Below are positions 5,526-12,027 of a stretch of 12,027 nucleotides of DNA, in pieces; within the stretch, counting starts at the first letter, position 1, and the number at the start of each line of letters is the position of its first letter. The stretch is from contig NZ_JAVLBQ010000055.1 of NCBI RefSeq assembly GCF_031581265.1, positions 1-12,027 of the forward strand, read 5' to 3'. The notes below the pieces were generated by a model that saw nothing but the letters and a program-made list of their open reading frames with translations, did no database searches and had not been told where the DNA came from. Made by a program: the position numbers and the translations under genes. The stretch comes from Gracilimonas sp031581265 (GTDB taxonomy: Bacteria; Bacteroidota; Rhodothermia; Balneolales; Balneolaceae).

Positions 5526-7523
5526 TTACAGGCTATACTTTACTCCACCCAATATCCATCTACCGGGCATAGGGGCTCCCAGAATTTCCTGATACTGAGT
5601 ATCAGTAAGATTTAGAATTTGAGTGTAGAATTGGAATCGTTGTCCAAAGGGTTTGTATGCGACTTTGAGATTGGAAACAAAATATTGATCAGGGACATCG
5701 CCGCCGATTAAATCAGCTGATAGTTCTGAGCGAACATTAAACTTGGACTGGGATTGTAAGGACAACGCTCCGGTATTTAGTGACAAATCGAGGCTCACCT
5801 GATGGGAAGGGTGGTTTGCTATGTAGCGTGAAACCGTATTTTGGTCGCTGGTAGTTTTGATGTACGTATAGCCAACATTCGTTTTTAAATTGGTGGTTGA
5901 TGTCAATTTGCTTGACAATCCGGAGATAAATTCAATCCCATACACATCACTTTCAGAGATGTTGGAAGCATAAAGGTACTCGGTATCATCTTGCAAATTA
6001 TCAGCATTGGTGATGTTATCGGAATTGGTAGGTACGTAATCGATTAGGTTGGTTGAAGTGCGGTAAAAGAAAGTAGGAGAGAATCTTAAGTTGTTGGCGG
6101 GAGTCCAGTCAAAGCCAAAATCTGCAGTGGTGGATTCTTCCGGTAGCAGATCAGGGTTACCAATATTTCTGCCAGCGGTAAGATCTGGAATTTGATGTGA
6201 GATGTAGCGCTCGGTAAAATCTCCTTCACGGATGGCTCTTCCTATGGAAGTCCTGAAGTTAAGGGTACCTAAATCATAAGCAGCACTTATTTGGGGTAAA
6301 AAGGAGAAATCGCTAATGGGGTTGAATTGTAATCGTAAGCTTGAAGTCACACTCAGTCCAAAGTCATAATTCATGGTATGGATTCCATAAACTCCCCATG
6401 AGCTATTTTCATGATCGCCACGGTCGGTGCTTTCAATCTGTTTATTTAAAAACTGTCCGCCGATCATAAAGCGCATATAATTCAGCGATTCAGATATGGA
6501 AGTCAATTGACCGGAATTCAATTCATATTCATGGGAACCATTCAAAAAAAGGAGTCCTGTTTCGTGTTGGTTGGGAGGACCAAAAGCGGAGTTAAAATTG
6601 AAAACATCTTCAACATCACGATAGGAAGCATTTATTTCCGTGCGGTGTTCTTCGTTGTCATAAGTCAGGGTAGAAATAGCCCAGCGACTGTCGATTTGTT
6701 CGGTAGATTCATCATAAATACTGGCCGTATAAAAGTACCGGGCATTAAAATCTCTATTTTCGATACCTGAGCGAATGTACCAATTCCAGTTATCAGCAAA
6801 GTTGACCGCAAGGGCCGCTGAAAGATTCATAATATCAAAGTAGCTGTTGTAGGTTTCTGATGATGAAACACCTTCTAAAAAGCCGGGATTTGCAAATTGC
6901 TCTCCATCAGAATTTGCGGTGCGGAATGAAGTGCTGAAGCGGACATTCTTCTTGGCGATACCGGCAGATGCATCAATGATGCGGAGTGCATTTTCGCCGG
7001 CGGAAATATCCAGATTGGTTCGGGTATCAAGTTGGTCTGAAGCCTCGATCTCCTTCATCATATAGGTCTTCGTTTTGATGTGCACCACACCACCAACAGC
7101 ATCAGCTCCAAAAGAACTGCTTGCCGGTCCGCGAATCAGTTCGATTTGTGCAATTTCAGAAAGGGAAACCGGAATATTGGTATTGAAGTGAGCTGTCAAA
7201 GGGTCATTCAACGGTGTATTATCTAACAGGAACAGAACTTGAGAAAAAGTACTTCCGCGTACACCAACATCAGCTTGTACACCAAATCCTGCACGACCAT
7301 TAATGTTAATTCCCGGCAGGCTTCGGAGTAAATCGTCTACCGATTGCACAGGCATTTGCTGAATATCTGCCTGGGTGATTACAGACACATTTTTACCGCT
7401 TTCTGAAATATTGGTAGAAATTCTGGAGGCAGTTACTTCAATAGAATCGAGCTCGGCCGTAATTTGAGCTTTCGGAGTTTCCCATAACAATAGTATTAAT
7501 AATACAGGTAATAGATATCTCAT
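5526..7523 (-). CDS. TonB-dependent outer-membrane receptor
   Basis: This 665-aa outer-membrane protein is of the BtuB/CirA-like type, importing a scarce ligand with energy from TonB-ExbBD. A signal peptide (hydrophobic residues 4-14, likely cleavage after KA at 18-19) is followed by a TonB-box-like DSIEVTAS. The plug domain covers roughly 45-155, with NVSVITQADIQQMP, SVDDLLRSLPGI, VGVRGSTFSQVLFLLD and the closing IELIRGPASSSFGADAVGGVVHI. The rest is alternating-strand beta barrel ending in QILNLTDTQY and GRWILGGVKYSL. The last residue is Leu where an aromatic is usual. No SusD partner, no N-terminal carboxypeptidase-like domain and no transporter genes lie beside it, which favours a small ligand (cobalamin or siderophore class) over polysaccharide, but the ligand cannot be read from sequence. 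It is transcribed divergently from phzF-like, with an exact TAnnTTTG element upstream. Confidence 0.93.
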   Translation of the reverse strand: MRYLLPVLLILLLWETPKAQITAELDSIEVTASRISTNISESGKNVSVITQADIQQMPVQSVDDLLRSLPGININGRAGFGVQADVGVRGSTFSQVLFLLDNTPLNDPLTAHFNTNIPVSLSEIAQIELIRGPASSSFGADAVGGVVHIKTKTYMMKEIEASDQLDTRTNLDISAGENALRIIDASAGIAKKNVRFSTSFRTANSDGEQFANPGFLEGVSSSETYNSYFDIMNLSAALAVNFADNWNWYIRSGIENRDFNARYFYTASIYDESTEQIDSRWAISTLTYDNEEHRTEINASYRDVEDVFNFNSAFGPPNQHETGLLFLNGSHEYELNSGQLTSISESLNYMRFMIGGQFLNKQIESTDRGDHENSSWGVYGIHTMNYDFGLSVTSSLRLQFNPISDFSFLPQISAAYDLGTLNFRTSIGRAIREGDFTERYISHQIPDLTAGRNIGNPDLLPEESTTADFGFDWTPANNLRFSPTFFYRTSTNLIDYVPTNSDNITNADNLQDDTEYLYASNISESDVYGIEFISGLSSKLTSTTNLKTNVGYTYIKTTSDQNTVSRYIANHPSHQVSLDLSLNTGALSLQSQSKFNVRSELSADLIGGDVPDQYFVSNLKVAYKPFGQRFQFYTQILNLTDTQYQEILGAPMPGRWILGGVKYSL

Positions 7524-7561
7524 AGGTTTATTTGTGATGAATATAGAATAATTAGACGCCG

Positions 7562-7596
7562 CAAAGATAAGACAGTAGCAGGCGTTTATGCCAATT
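7562..7596 (-). promoter_or_regulatory. candidate Bacteroidota-type promoter for the TonB receptor
   Basis: On the minus strand TATCTTTG (7569 down to 7562) is an exact match to the Bacteroidota -7 consensus TAnnTTTG. AATTGG (7596 down to 7591) supplies a TTG about 22 nt upstream, close to the expected -33 spacing. It would give a leader of roughly 30 nt before the receptor ATG. The box also lies in the loop of a weak 7-bp hairpin (7554-7560 with 7581-7587). Confidence 0.42.
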
Positions 7597-7684
7597 AGAA
7601 TCTGAGCCCTTAGTTGTTCGCTTTAGTTTACATCATCCAAAAATGCCACTACCTTATTCTGAGCAAAATTGGTTTATTGAAATG

Positions 7685-7693
7685 TATAATTTG
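7685..7693 (+). promoter_or_regulatory. possible promoter element for the PhzF gene
   Basis: TATAATTTG lies 19 nt before the PhzF start codon. It contains a perfect TATAAT and also resembles TAnnTTTG with one extra base between TA and TTTG. No convincing upstream -35/-33 partner was found, so this rests on one motif. Confidence 0.28.
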
Positions 7694-7712
7694 CAACCTA
7701 TAATTAAGAAAC

Positions 7713-8498
7713 ATGCAATTACCCATCTACCAAGTTGATGCTTTCACTTCCGAACTTTTTTCAGGAAATCCTGCGGCCGTAGTTCCACTGGAAGAATGGA
7801 TTACGGATGAACAAATGCAGAATATAGCCGCTGAAAATAATCTCTCTGAAACTGCCTTCTTTGTGAAAGAGGGGGAGAGCTATCGGCTCAGATGGTTTAC
7901 CCCGACGGTAGAAGTAGATTTGTGTGGTCATGCCACCCTTGCCACGGCTCATGTTCTTTTTACAGAATTGGGATATGATCAGGATGAAATCGTATTTAAA
8001 ACCCGCAGCGGCTTGCTCACAGTAAGCCGGGAAGAGGATAAGCTGATGATGAATTTTCCCGCTGATGACATGCCGCAGGCCGATGCCCCGGATGTACTAT
8101 TCAGAGCCTTAGGTATCAAGAAAACATCAAAAACCTATAAAACAGACGACTGGATGGTATTGCTGGATACCGAGGAAGAGGTCGCCAATCTTCAACCCGA
8201 CATGAACATGTTGAATGAAGTTCAGGCCAGAGGAATTATCGTTACCGCTCCGGGAGATGAAGTTGATTTTGTCTCTCGTTTTTTTGCGCCGCAATCGGGC
8301 GTTGATGAAGACCCGGTGACCGGCTCGGCTCACACCAAAAGCACACCGTACTGGAGTAAGCAATTAGGTGAAAAAGTTCTTTCCGCCCGACAAATATCCA
8401 AACGCGGTGGCAACTTAATTTGCCGTATGCAGGGAGATCGGGTAGAGATTTTGGGACATGCTGTCACCTATTTAAAAGGGGAGATCTCCATTGGGTGA
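7713..8498 (+). CDS. PhzF family isomerase-like protein
   Basis: The 261-aa protein carries the PhzF signature throughout. It opens with PIYQVDAFTSELFSGNPAAVV, has NLSETAFF with Glu46 (the catalytic general acid/base in PhzF), DLCGHATLATAHVL (about 69-82), and DEDPVTGSAHTKSTPYW (about 198-214), the two pseudo-symmetric substrate-binding loops of the diaminopimelate-epimerase-like fold. It is typical in length for the family. PhzF itself isomerises trans-2,3-dihydro-3-hydroxyanthranilate in phenazine synthesis. No other phenazine gene is present, so this is one of the many housekeeping homologues of unknown substrate. Its end overlaps the start of the TSUP permease gene by 8 bp, implying co-transcription and translational coupling. 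It is cytosolic, with no signal peptide. Confidence 0.93.
   Translation: MQLPIYQVDAFTSELFSGNPAAVVPLEEWITDEQMQNIAAENNLSETAFFVKEGESYRLRWFTPTVEVDLCGHATLATAHVLFTELGYDQDEIVFKTRSGLLTVSREEDKLMMNFPADDMPQADAPDVLFRALGIKKTSKTYKTDDWMVLLDTEEEVANLQPDMNMLNEVQARGIIVTAPGDEVDFVSRFFAPQSGVDEDPVTGSAHTKSTPYWSKQLGEKVLSARQISKRGGNLICRMQGDRVEILGHAVTYLKGEISIG
8476..8483 (+). promoter_or_regulatory. strong Shine-Dalgarno deciding a TTG start
   Basis: AAGGGGAG lies inside the end of the phzF-like gene, 7 nt before TTG at 8491. It is the clearest SD in the window and supports the TTG as the true start of the permease rather than a later ATG. Its last four bases belong to the palindrome GGAGATCTCC (8480-8489). Confidence 0.65.
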
Positions 8499-9303
8499 AC
8501 TGTTTATTTTACTCATTATTGGATTGGCCGCCGGGGTTTTAGCCGGGTTATTGGGGATTGGCGGAGGCATAATTTTTTCGCCCGTGCTCTTCTTTTTATT
8601 TGAAGGAGCCGGAGTTGAAAATCCCGTGATTTGGACCATCGCTTCAGCTTTATTCTGCACCTTTATTGCGGCTTCGGGCAGTATAGTTCGGCAGTATATG
8701 CAGGATAATATTTTTTGGAAGGAGGGTATTCAGCTCGGCGTGATGGGGGCTATTGGTATTTTTGTGGGTAAGCAAGTCTTAACGTCTTCTTATTATCAGG
8801 AAACCGAATTTGTGATCTTTTTCTCCATCATGCTGCTGTATGTGGCCTGGATGATGTTTCGTCGTGGAAAAGATACAGATAATGAATTTGGTCGGTCGTT
8901 TGACGATATGAATGCTGGAAGATCGTTTATGACGGGCGGCATAGGTGGTTTTGTGGCATCACTTGCCGGAGTTGGAGGGGGCGGAGTAATGGTTCCCATT
9001 ATGAACTTATTCTATAAGCAGCCGTTCAGAAAAGCCGTAAGTGTCTCTCATTTGGGGATGATTATTATGGTTACTACCGGCTGGGGACAGCTTGCATTAG
9101 AACCCGGTGCTGTTTCAGGGCTGACAGAATTCCATATCGGATACGTAGATTTTGGTGCCGCACTTCCGCTTTCTTTAGGGGGATTGGTCGGTGGATTTGG
9201 AGGGGCGTACCTGAATCAAAAAATCAGTCGAAAATGGTTACAATGGGGATTTTCGGTTCTGGCAATTGCGATGGCCGGACGATTGATTTGGGGGATTTTA
9301 TGA
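8491..9303 (+). CDS. TSUP (TauE/SafE) family membrane permease
   Basis: This 270-aa polytopic inner-membrane protein belongs to the TauE/SafE (TSUP) family, whose characterised members move sulfite, sulfonates, thiosulfate or other small organic anions. The family's two pseudo-repeat motifs are clear: GLLGIGGGIIFSPVL (19-33) in the first half and SLAGVGGGGVMVPIM (157-171) in the second, each at the first helix of its half. Hydrophobic stretches suggest about eight membrane segments, separated by a cytosolic charged loop near 124-145 (RRGKDTD to NAGRS). The TTG start is chosen because of the SD at 8476-8483 and because it gives an N-terminus directly ahead of the first helix. It is coupled to the PhzF gene by an 8-bp overlap, but no sulfur-metabolism gene is nearby, so the substrate is open. 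Confidence 0.9.
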   Translation: MGELFILLIIGLAAGVLAGLLGIGGGIIFSPVLFFLFEGAGVENPVIWTIASALFCTFIAASGSIVRQYMQDNIFWKEGIQLGVMGAIGIFVGKQVLTSSYYQETEFVIFFSIMLLYVAWMMFRRGKDTDNEFGRSFDDMNAGRSFMTGGIGGFVASLAGVGGGGVMVPIMNLFYKQPFRKAVSVSHLGMIIMVTTGWGQLALEPGAVSGLTEFHIGYVDFGAALPLSLGGLVGGFGGAYLNQKISRKWLQWGFSVLAIAMAGRLIWGIL

Positions 9304-9758
9304 GTCGAAATTCCAATGACCAAATGTCAATTTCCAAAAAAGATAAACAGGTTTTCTTTACTCAAGTCATGATAAAAAAAGTCCTGTAAGGACGCTCGAT
9401 TGAAGCCCTGGGTTTCAACCTAAGGTAGAGATAGGTTATGTAATGAAATCCCGCAGGGATGGTCCCAAAGGGTTATATGTGGGTCGTCCCGATGGGACTT
9501 TGTTGTAGGATTTCCATAACCCACGGATTAAAATCCGTGGCTACATTCGGTCATCCCTCCGTGATTTGAGATGAAAAGCAAATAGCTGAAGTCTGAAAGC
9601 TGACAGCTTCTCTACAAAAAAAATCATATCCTAAATAAAGTCCATTCGCAATTTCCATTTTTAAAATTGTCTGAATTATTGAATATTCCGAGACCTAAAA
9701 AAATTATAACGATTTATTGCCTTTATGTGCATAGTATCCAAAAAATTCCCCTTCCCCT
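9304..9758. other. 455-bp intergenic region with palindromes, no gene
   Basis: No coding sequence is supported on either strand. The first 75 bp are unremarkable. A palindrome cluster occupies 9381-9540. An AAGCTG-A-CAGCTT palindrome (9597-9609) sits in a short AGCTGAA-type repeat. The final ~120 bp are AT-rich and must hold the promoter of the oxidoreductase, for which no clear TAnnTTTG or TTGACA/TATAAT pair was found. Confidence 0.6.
9381..9540. repeat. cluster of short REP-like palindromes (second family)
   Basis: Successive hairpins: GTCCT-GTA-AGGAC (9381-9393); TTGAAGCCC-T-GGGTTTCAA (9400-9418, one wobble); AACCTA with TAGGTT (9417-9437); ATCCC-GCA-GGGAT (9448-9460); GTCCC-GAT-GGGAC (9486-9498); CCACGGATT-AA-AATCCGTGG (9521-9540). 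Three of them share a five-pair, three-base-loop design with a GTA/GCA/GAT loop. The stems do not resemble the arrays around the RAYT. Seen from the minus strand, the first hairpin is followed by seven Ts, terminator-like, but no minus-strand gene leads into it. Confidence 0.75.
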
Positions 9759-11225
9759 ATGAAAGACGATAAAAAAGATTCCCCTTCAATTACACGCAAA
9801 TCATTTCTTAAAAAAAGTGCCATAGCTTCTTCTTTTTTCTTTGTCCCGAGGCATGTGTTGGGTGGGGTAGGCTATACAGCTCCCAGTGACCAGCTGAATA
9901 TTGCTGCCATTGGAGCAGGCGGAAAAGGATTCAGTGATATACGCAATGCATCCGTAAATGGACGCGAGCGTGTGGCTGCTTTATGCGATGTGGATTTTTC
10001 AGGATCGGCCCAGCGAGCAGTAGAAGCATTTCCTGATGCAAAACAGTACAGTGACTACCGCGAGATGCTGGAAATGGAAACGGGTTTGGATGCCGTAACA
10101 ATTTCTACCCCTGATCACAATCACGCCCCGGCAGCAAAATATGCTATGGAGCGAGGAATTCACGTATATGTTCAAAAACCGATTACCCATAATATCCGCG
10201 AGGCTCGCCTTTTGACGGAAATGGCACGAGAACAAAAAGTAGTGACACAAATGGGAAATCAGGGGGCTTCAAACCCATTGTTAGGCATGGTGCAGGATTG
10301 GATTGATTCAGGAGTTTTGGGAAAGATTTCAGAAGTAAATGTGTGGACCAACCGACCTGTATGGCCTCAAGGCATTGCCATGCCGGAGCCTGATCCAAGT
10401 CAGAAGCCGGATGCTTTAGATTGGAACCTGTGGCTGGGACCGGCTGAAGACCGACCCTACATTCCCAACTTGCATCCGTTTAACTGGAGAGGCTGGTGGG
10501 ATTTTGGTACAGGTGCTTTAGGTGATGTAGGATGCCACCTGATTGATATTCCGTATCGAACGCTCGGACTTACCTACCCGACGGATGCTGAGTGTAGCGT
10601 AGGTACTATTTATTCCCAAATGTGGACTCCGGATTATCACCCGGAAGGATGTCCTGCTTCTTCGTTTATTACCATGAATTACGAAGCTACCGACAAGACG
10701 ATGTCGCCCGTTAAAATGACGTGGAGTGATGGAGGCATCAAACCTTCTCGCCCTGATATTATTCCGGCAGATCAGGATATGGGAGGAAATAACAGCGCAA
10801 ATGGAGTGTTGATTATTGGAGAAAATGGAGTGATTTCTACCAACATGAATGACAGTTCACCTTTGAGGCCAAAATTGTACCTGAATGACGGAACTACAGA
10901 ATTTGGCCCCGAGACGGAAGACAATGACGAACCTGAATACGGACATCACAGAAAATGGATTGATGCTTGTAAAGCAGGTTTTGACAGTCCCGAGCACAAG
11001 GCACTCACTTCCTCATTTGATTACGCCGGTCCAATGACCGAATCTGTTTTAATGGGTAACCTAGCCATCCGAAGTTACATGCTGAGAAGGGAGAACGATA
11101 ATGGCGGAATGAATTACTATGGCCGCAAGAAACTACTTTGGGATGGCGAAAATATGAAGATTACCAACCTCGAAGAAGCCAATCAGTTTGTGGGCCGAGT
11201 GTATCGTGAGGGATGGGAGGTTTGA
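9759..11225 (+). CDS. exported Gfo/Idh/MocA family oxidoreductase
   Basis: The 488-aa NAD(P)-dependent oxidoreductase has a Tat-like leader, as in the Bacteroidota/Planctomycetes branch thought to act on sugars or cyclitols. The leader reads TRKSFLKKSAIASS (12-25), with Arg-Lys in place of the usual Arg-Arg. The Rossmann nucleotide loop is IGAGGKG (51-57), CDVD (76-79) marks the end of beta2, and STPDHNHAPAA (116-126) follows. The family EKP motif appears as QKP (139-141), keeping the Lys. The catalytic-domain stretch is GDVGCHLIDIPY (255-266) with Asp256, His260 and Asp263 as candidate catalytic residues. The C-terminal domain has the long NWRGWWDFGTGALGD-type insertion of this branch. No SD precedes the ATG, which is the first in frame and places the leader correctly. 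No sugar-utilisation genes are adjacent, so the substrate is unknown. It converges with a lipoprotein gene, one base between stops. Confidence 0.92.
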   Translation: MKDDKKDSPSITRKSFLKKSAIASSFFFVPRHVLGGVGYTAPSDQLNIAAIGAGGKGFSDIRNASVNGRERVAALCDVDFSGSAQRAVEAFPDAKQYSDYREMLEMETGLDAVTISTPDHNHAPAAKYAMERGIHVYVQKPITHNIREARLLTEMAREQKVVTQMGNQGASNPLLGMVQDWIDSGVLGKISEVNVWTNRPVWPQGIAMPEPDPSQKPDALDWNLWLGPAEDRPYIPNLHPFNWRGWWDFGTGALGDVGCHLIDIPYRTLGLTYPTDAECSVGTIYSQMWTPDYHPEGCPASSFITMNYEATDKTMSPVKMTWSDGGIKPSRPDIIPADQDMGGNNSANGVLIIGENGVISTNMNDSSPLRPKLYLNDGTTEFGPETEDNDEPEYGHHRKWIDACKAGFDSPEHKALTSSFDYAGPMTESVLMGNLAIRSYMLRRENDNGGMNYYGRKKLLWDGENMKITNLEEANQFVGRVYREGWEV

Positions 11226-11226
11226 T

Positions 11227-11628
11227 TTAAGATTCACTCAAAGTGACAGTTTCCGGTCCTGATACTTTTTCTATATGACACTCACCACTTCTAAAGGTGT
11301 ATTCTTCTTCAAATCCTAACTCACCTTTGGTGCCTTTAACTATAAATGTTTGTCCGGTTTCACTGATTTCCCCATGGAATCCGTCATGCATAATGATATA
11401 CGAACCATCAGGGAACTCTTCACACAAGTATTCATCGCAGGGGACAATAGTATCGGTTTCTTTTTCGGTGATTTGAATTTCAACTCCCTCAGCAAGGTCT
11501 CCGGATGCATCAGTAACTTCTACAGTAATTTGGACGAACTCTTCGGTACATACAAGGCTATTATCATTTGTTGAACAGGATTGAAAAGCCAAGCCTGCAA
11601 GAAGTATAAAGAGAATTTTTTTAAACAT
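11227..11628 (-). CDS. small lipoprotein, family unrecognised
   Basis: I do not recognise a named family. The best start is the ATG complementary to 11626-11628, giving 133 aa that open MFKKILFILLAGLAFQS before Cys18, a lipoprotein signal. The reading frame stays open for 48 more codons upstream, but that extension has no plausible function and would bury the signal peptide. After a Ser/Asn linker, residues ~30-60 (VQITVEVTDASGDLAEGVEIQI) look like a beta-sandwich of the carboxypeptidase-regulatory/Ig-like type. Three further Cys (two in VPCDEYLCEEF, one in SGECHIEK) plus Cys27 could form disulfides. The C-terminus ends in SGPETVTL-type strands. The protein is acidic overall. It stands alone and converges on the oxidoreductase; no partner is evident. 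Confidence 0.75.
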   Translation of the reverse strand: MFKKILFILLAGLAFQSCSTNDNSLVCTEEFVQITVEVTDASGDLAEGVEIQITEKETDTIVPCDEYLCEEFPDGSYIIMHDGFHGEISETGQTFIVKGTKGELGFEEEYTFRSGECHIEKVSGPETVTLSES

Positions 11629-12027
11629 GTCCGGAGTAGATTTTTGTTTGAAGATACAATGCCTAACGAAAATTAAGCCTCTGAAATTATGGAGATTAAT
11701 AAGTTTTATTTCGAAAACCTTTGAAGGAATAAAAAAGTTATTCAGGATAAAGTGCAAATGGTTAAGCATCAATTGCTATTCGGTCACCCAACAACCATTA
11801 TACTATTAACAAAAAACGATTCACGAAACTGAAAAACCTTGTTCATTATGTTCTAGGAGCCTGTCGGACTTAACCCATCGAATGAACTAAGAATTGACTT
11901 AGAAGATTAATCAAATTTTTGAGGGCCTATTTCGGTGGACTGCTACAATTAAAAAGGGTCTTATGAAGCAAACGAGTCAAAGCGGATCGTCTCTGAGTCG
12001 TTTAAGCAATATGTGATATAAGTTATG
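11629..12027. other. right-end region without a supported gene
   Basis: This holds the leader of the minus-strand lipoprotein and then AT-rich sequence. No long coding frame is credible. AGGAGCCTGTCGGACTTAA (11855-11873) resembles an insertion-sequence terminus, CTAAG/CTTAG forms a small hairpin just after it, and a 17-codon frame (11963-12016, preceded by AAAAAGGG) could be a leader peptide. The last three bases are ATG, possibly the start of a gene outside the window. Confidence 0.4.
11855..11873. mobile_element. possible insertion-sequence end (unconfirmed)
   Basis: AGGAGCCTGTCGGACTTAA has the look of a terminal inverted repeat of the GAGCCTGTC-type found on several DDE-transposon families. 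It is followed by ~150 bp of non-coding sequence and an ATG at the window edge, as in an IS 5' end. The other terminus and the target duplication are not visible, so this is only a suggestion. Confidence 0.2.

Noticed and set aside
6507..6770. 87-codon plus-strand frame
   Set aside because: It is antisense to the TonB receptor barrel and has no start signal or family features.
7524..7712. Cobalamin riboswitch upstream of the BtuB-like receptor
   Set aside because: The leader is short. Only a weak 7-bp hairpin is visible, and no recognisable B12-box or multi-helix arrangement was found.
8480..8489. GGAGATCTCC palindrome overlapping the SD as a translation-control hairpin
   Set aside because: It has no room for a stable loop; a perfect 10-bp palindrome of this kind would form only a 3-bp stem.
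7713..8498. Phenazine biosynthesis cluster
   Set aside because: Only a PhzF-like gene is present. The family is widespread outside phenazine producers and none of phzA-E/G is nearby.
11629..11772. 48-codon N-terminal extension of the small lipoprotein
   Set aside because: It would place the lipoprotein signal internally and contains no start signal; the internal ATG at 11626-11628 gives a standard lipoprotein.

Overview
The window looks like chromosome from an AT-leaning marine member of the Bacteroidota/Balneolota group (Balneola/Gracilimonas-like). The reasons are: Bacteroidota-style lipoproteins with Ser-rich lipoboxes, a TolB-like 6-bladed propeller lipoprotein, starts that mostly lack a Shine-Dalgarno sequence, an exact TAnnTTTG promoter element upstream of the TonB receptor, a Tat-type Gfo/Idh/MocA protein, and several families of small intergenic palindromes. 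The taxon is inferred from gene content only.

Layout. Bases 1-1654 are a conspicuously AT-rich block with a same-strand series: a possible 3' tail of an upstream gene (1-45), a small thioredoxin-fold lipoprotein (61-570), and a 6-bladed beta-propeller lipoprotein (585-1654) broken by a one-base shift in an A6 run. A short hairpin and a 14-bp-period direct repeat separate it from the convergent full-length mutS2 (1777-4188, minus). Next come a degenerate REP-like palindrome (4322-4378) and the most striking part of the window: a Y1/HUH REP-associated tyrosine transposase (RAYT, 4706-5242) flanked by two hairpin arrays (4485-4635 and 5254-5486) of identical architecture. A TonB-dependent receptor (5526-7523, minus) ends in a small intrinsic terminator next to the downstream array.

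Divergent from the receptor is a PhzF isomerase-like gene (7713-8498). It overlaps by 8 bp, with a strong SD and a TTG start, a TSUP (TauE/SafE) permease (8491-9303). A 455-bp gap (9304-9758) holds a second, unrelated cluster of short palindromes. A secreted Gfo/Idh/MocA oxidoreductase (9759-11225) and a small lipoprotein (11227-11628, minus) converge with one base between their stop codons. The last ~400 bases hold no recognisable gene. A possible IS-like end lies near 11855, and the window ends on an ATG that may start a gene outside.

How genes work together. Only the lipoprotein pair and phzF-TSUP look like transcription units. The rest are independent housekeeping or accessory genes whose intergenic spaces have been colonised by REP-like elements. 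The RAYT with its matched hairpin arrays is the best candidate for a little-described system: loops are kept (AGGA, or TCCT on the other strand), spacers are a constant 8 nt, and stems differ between copies by paired, compensating changes.
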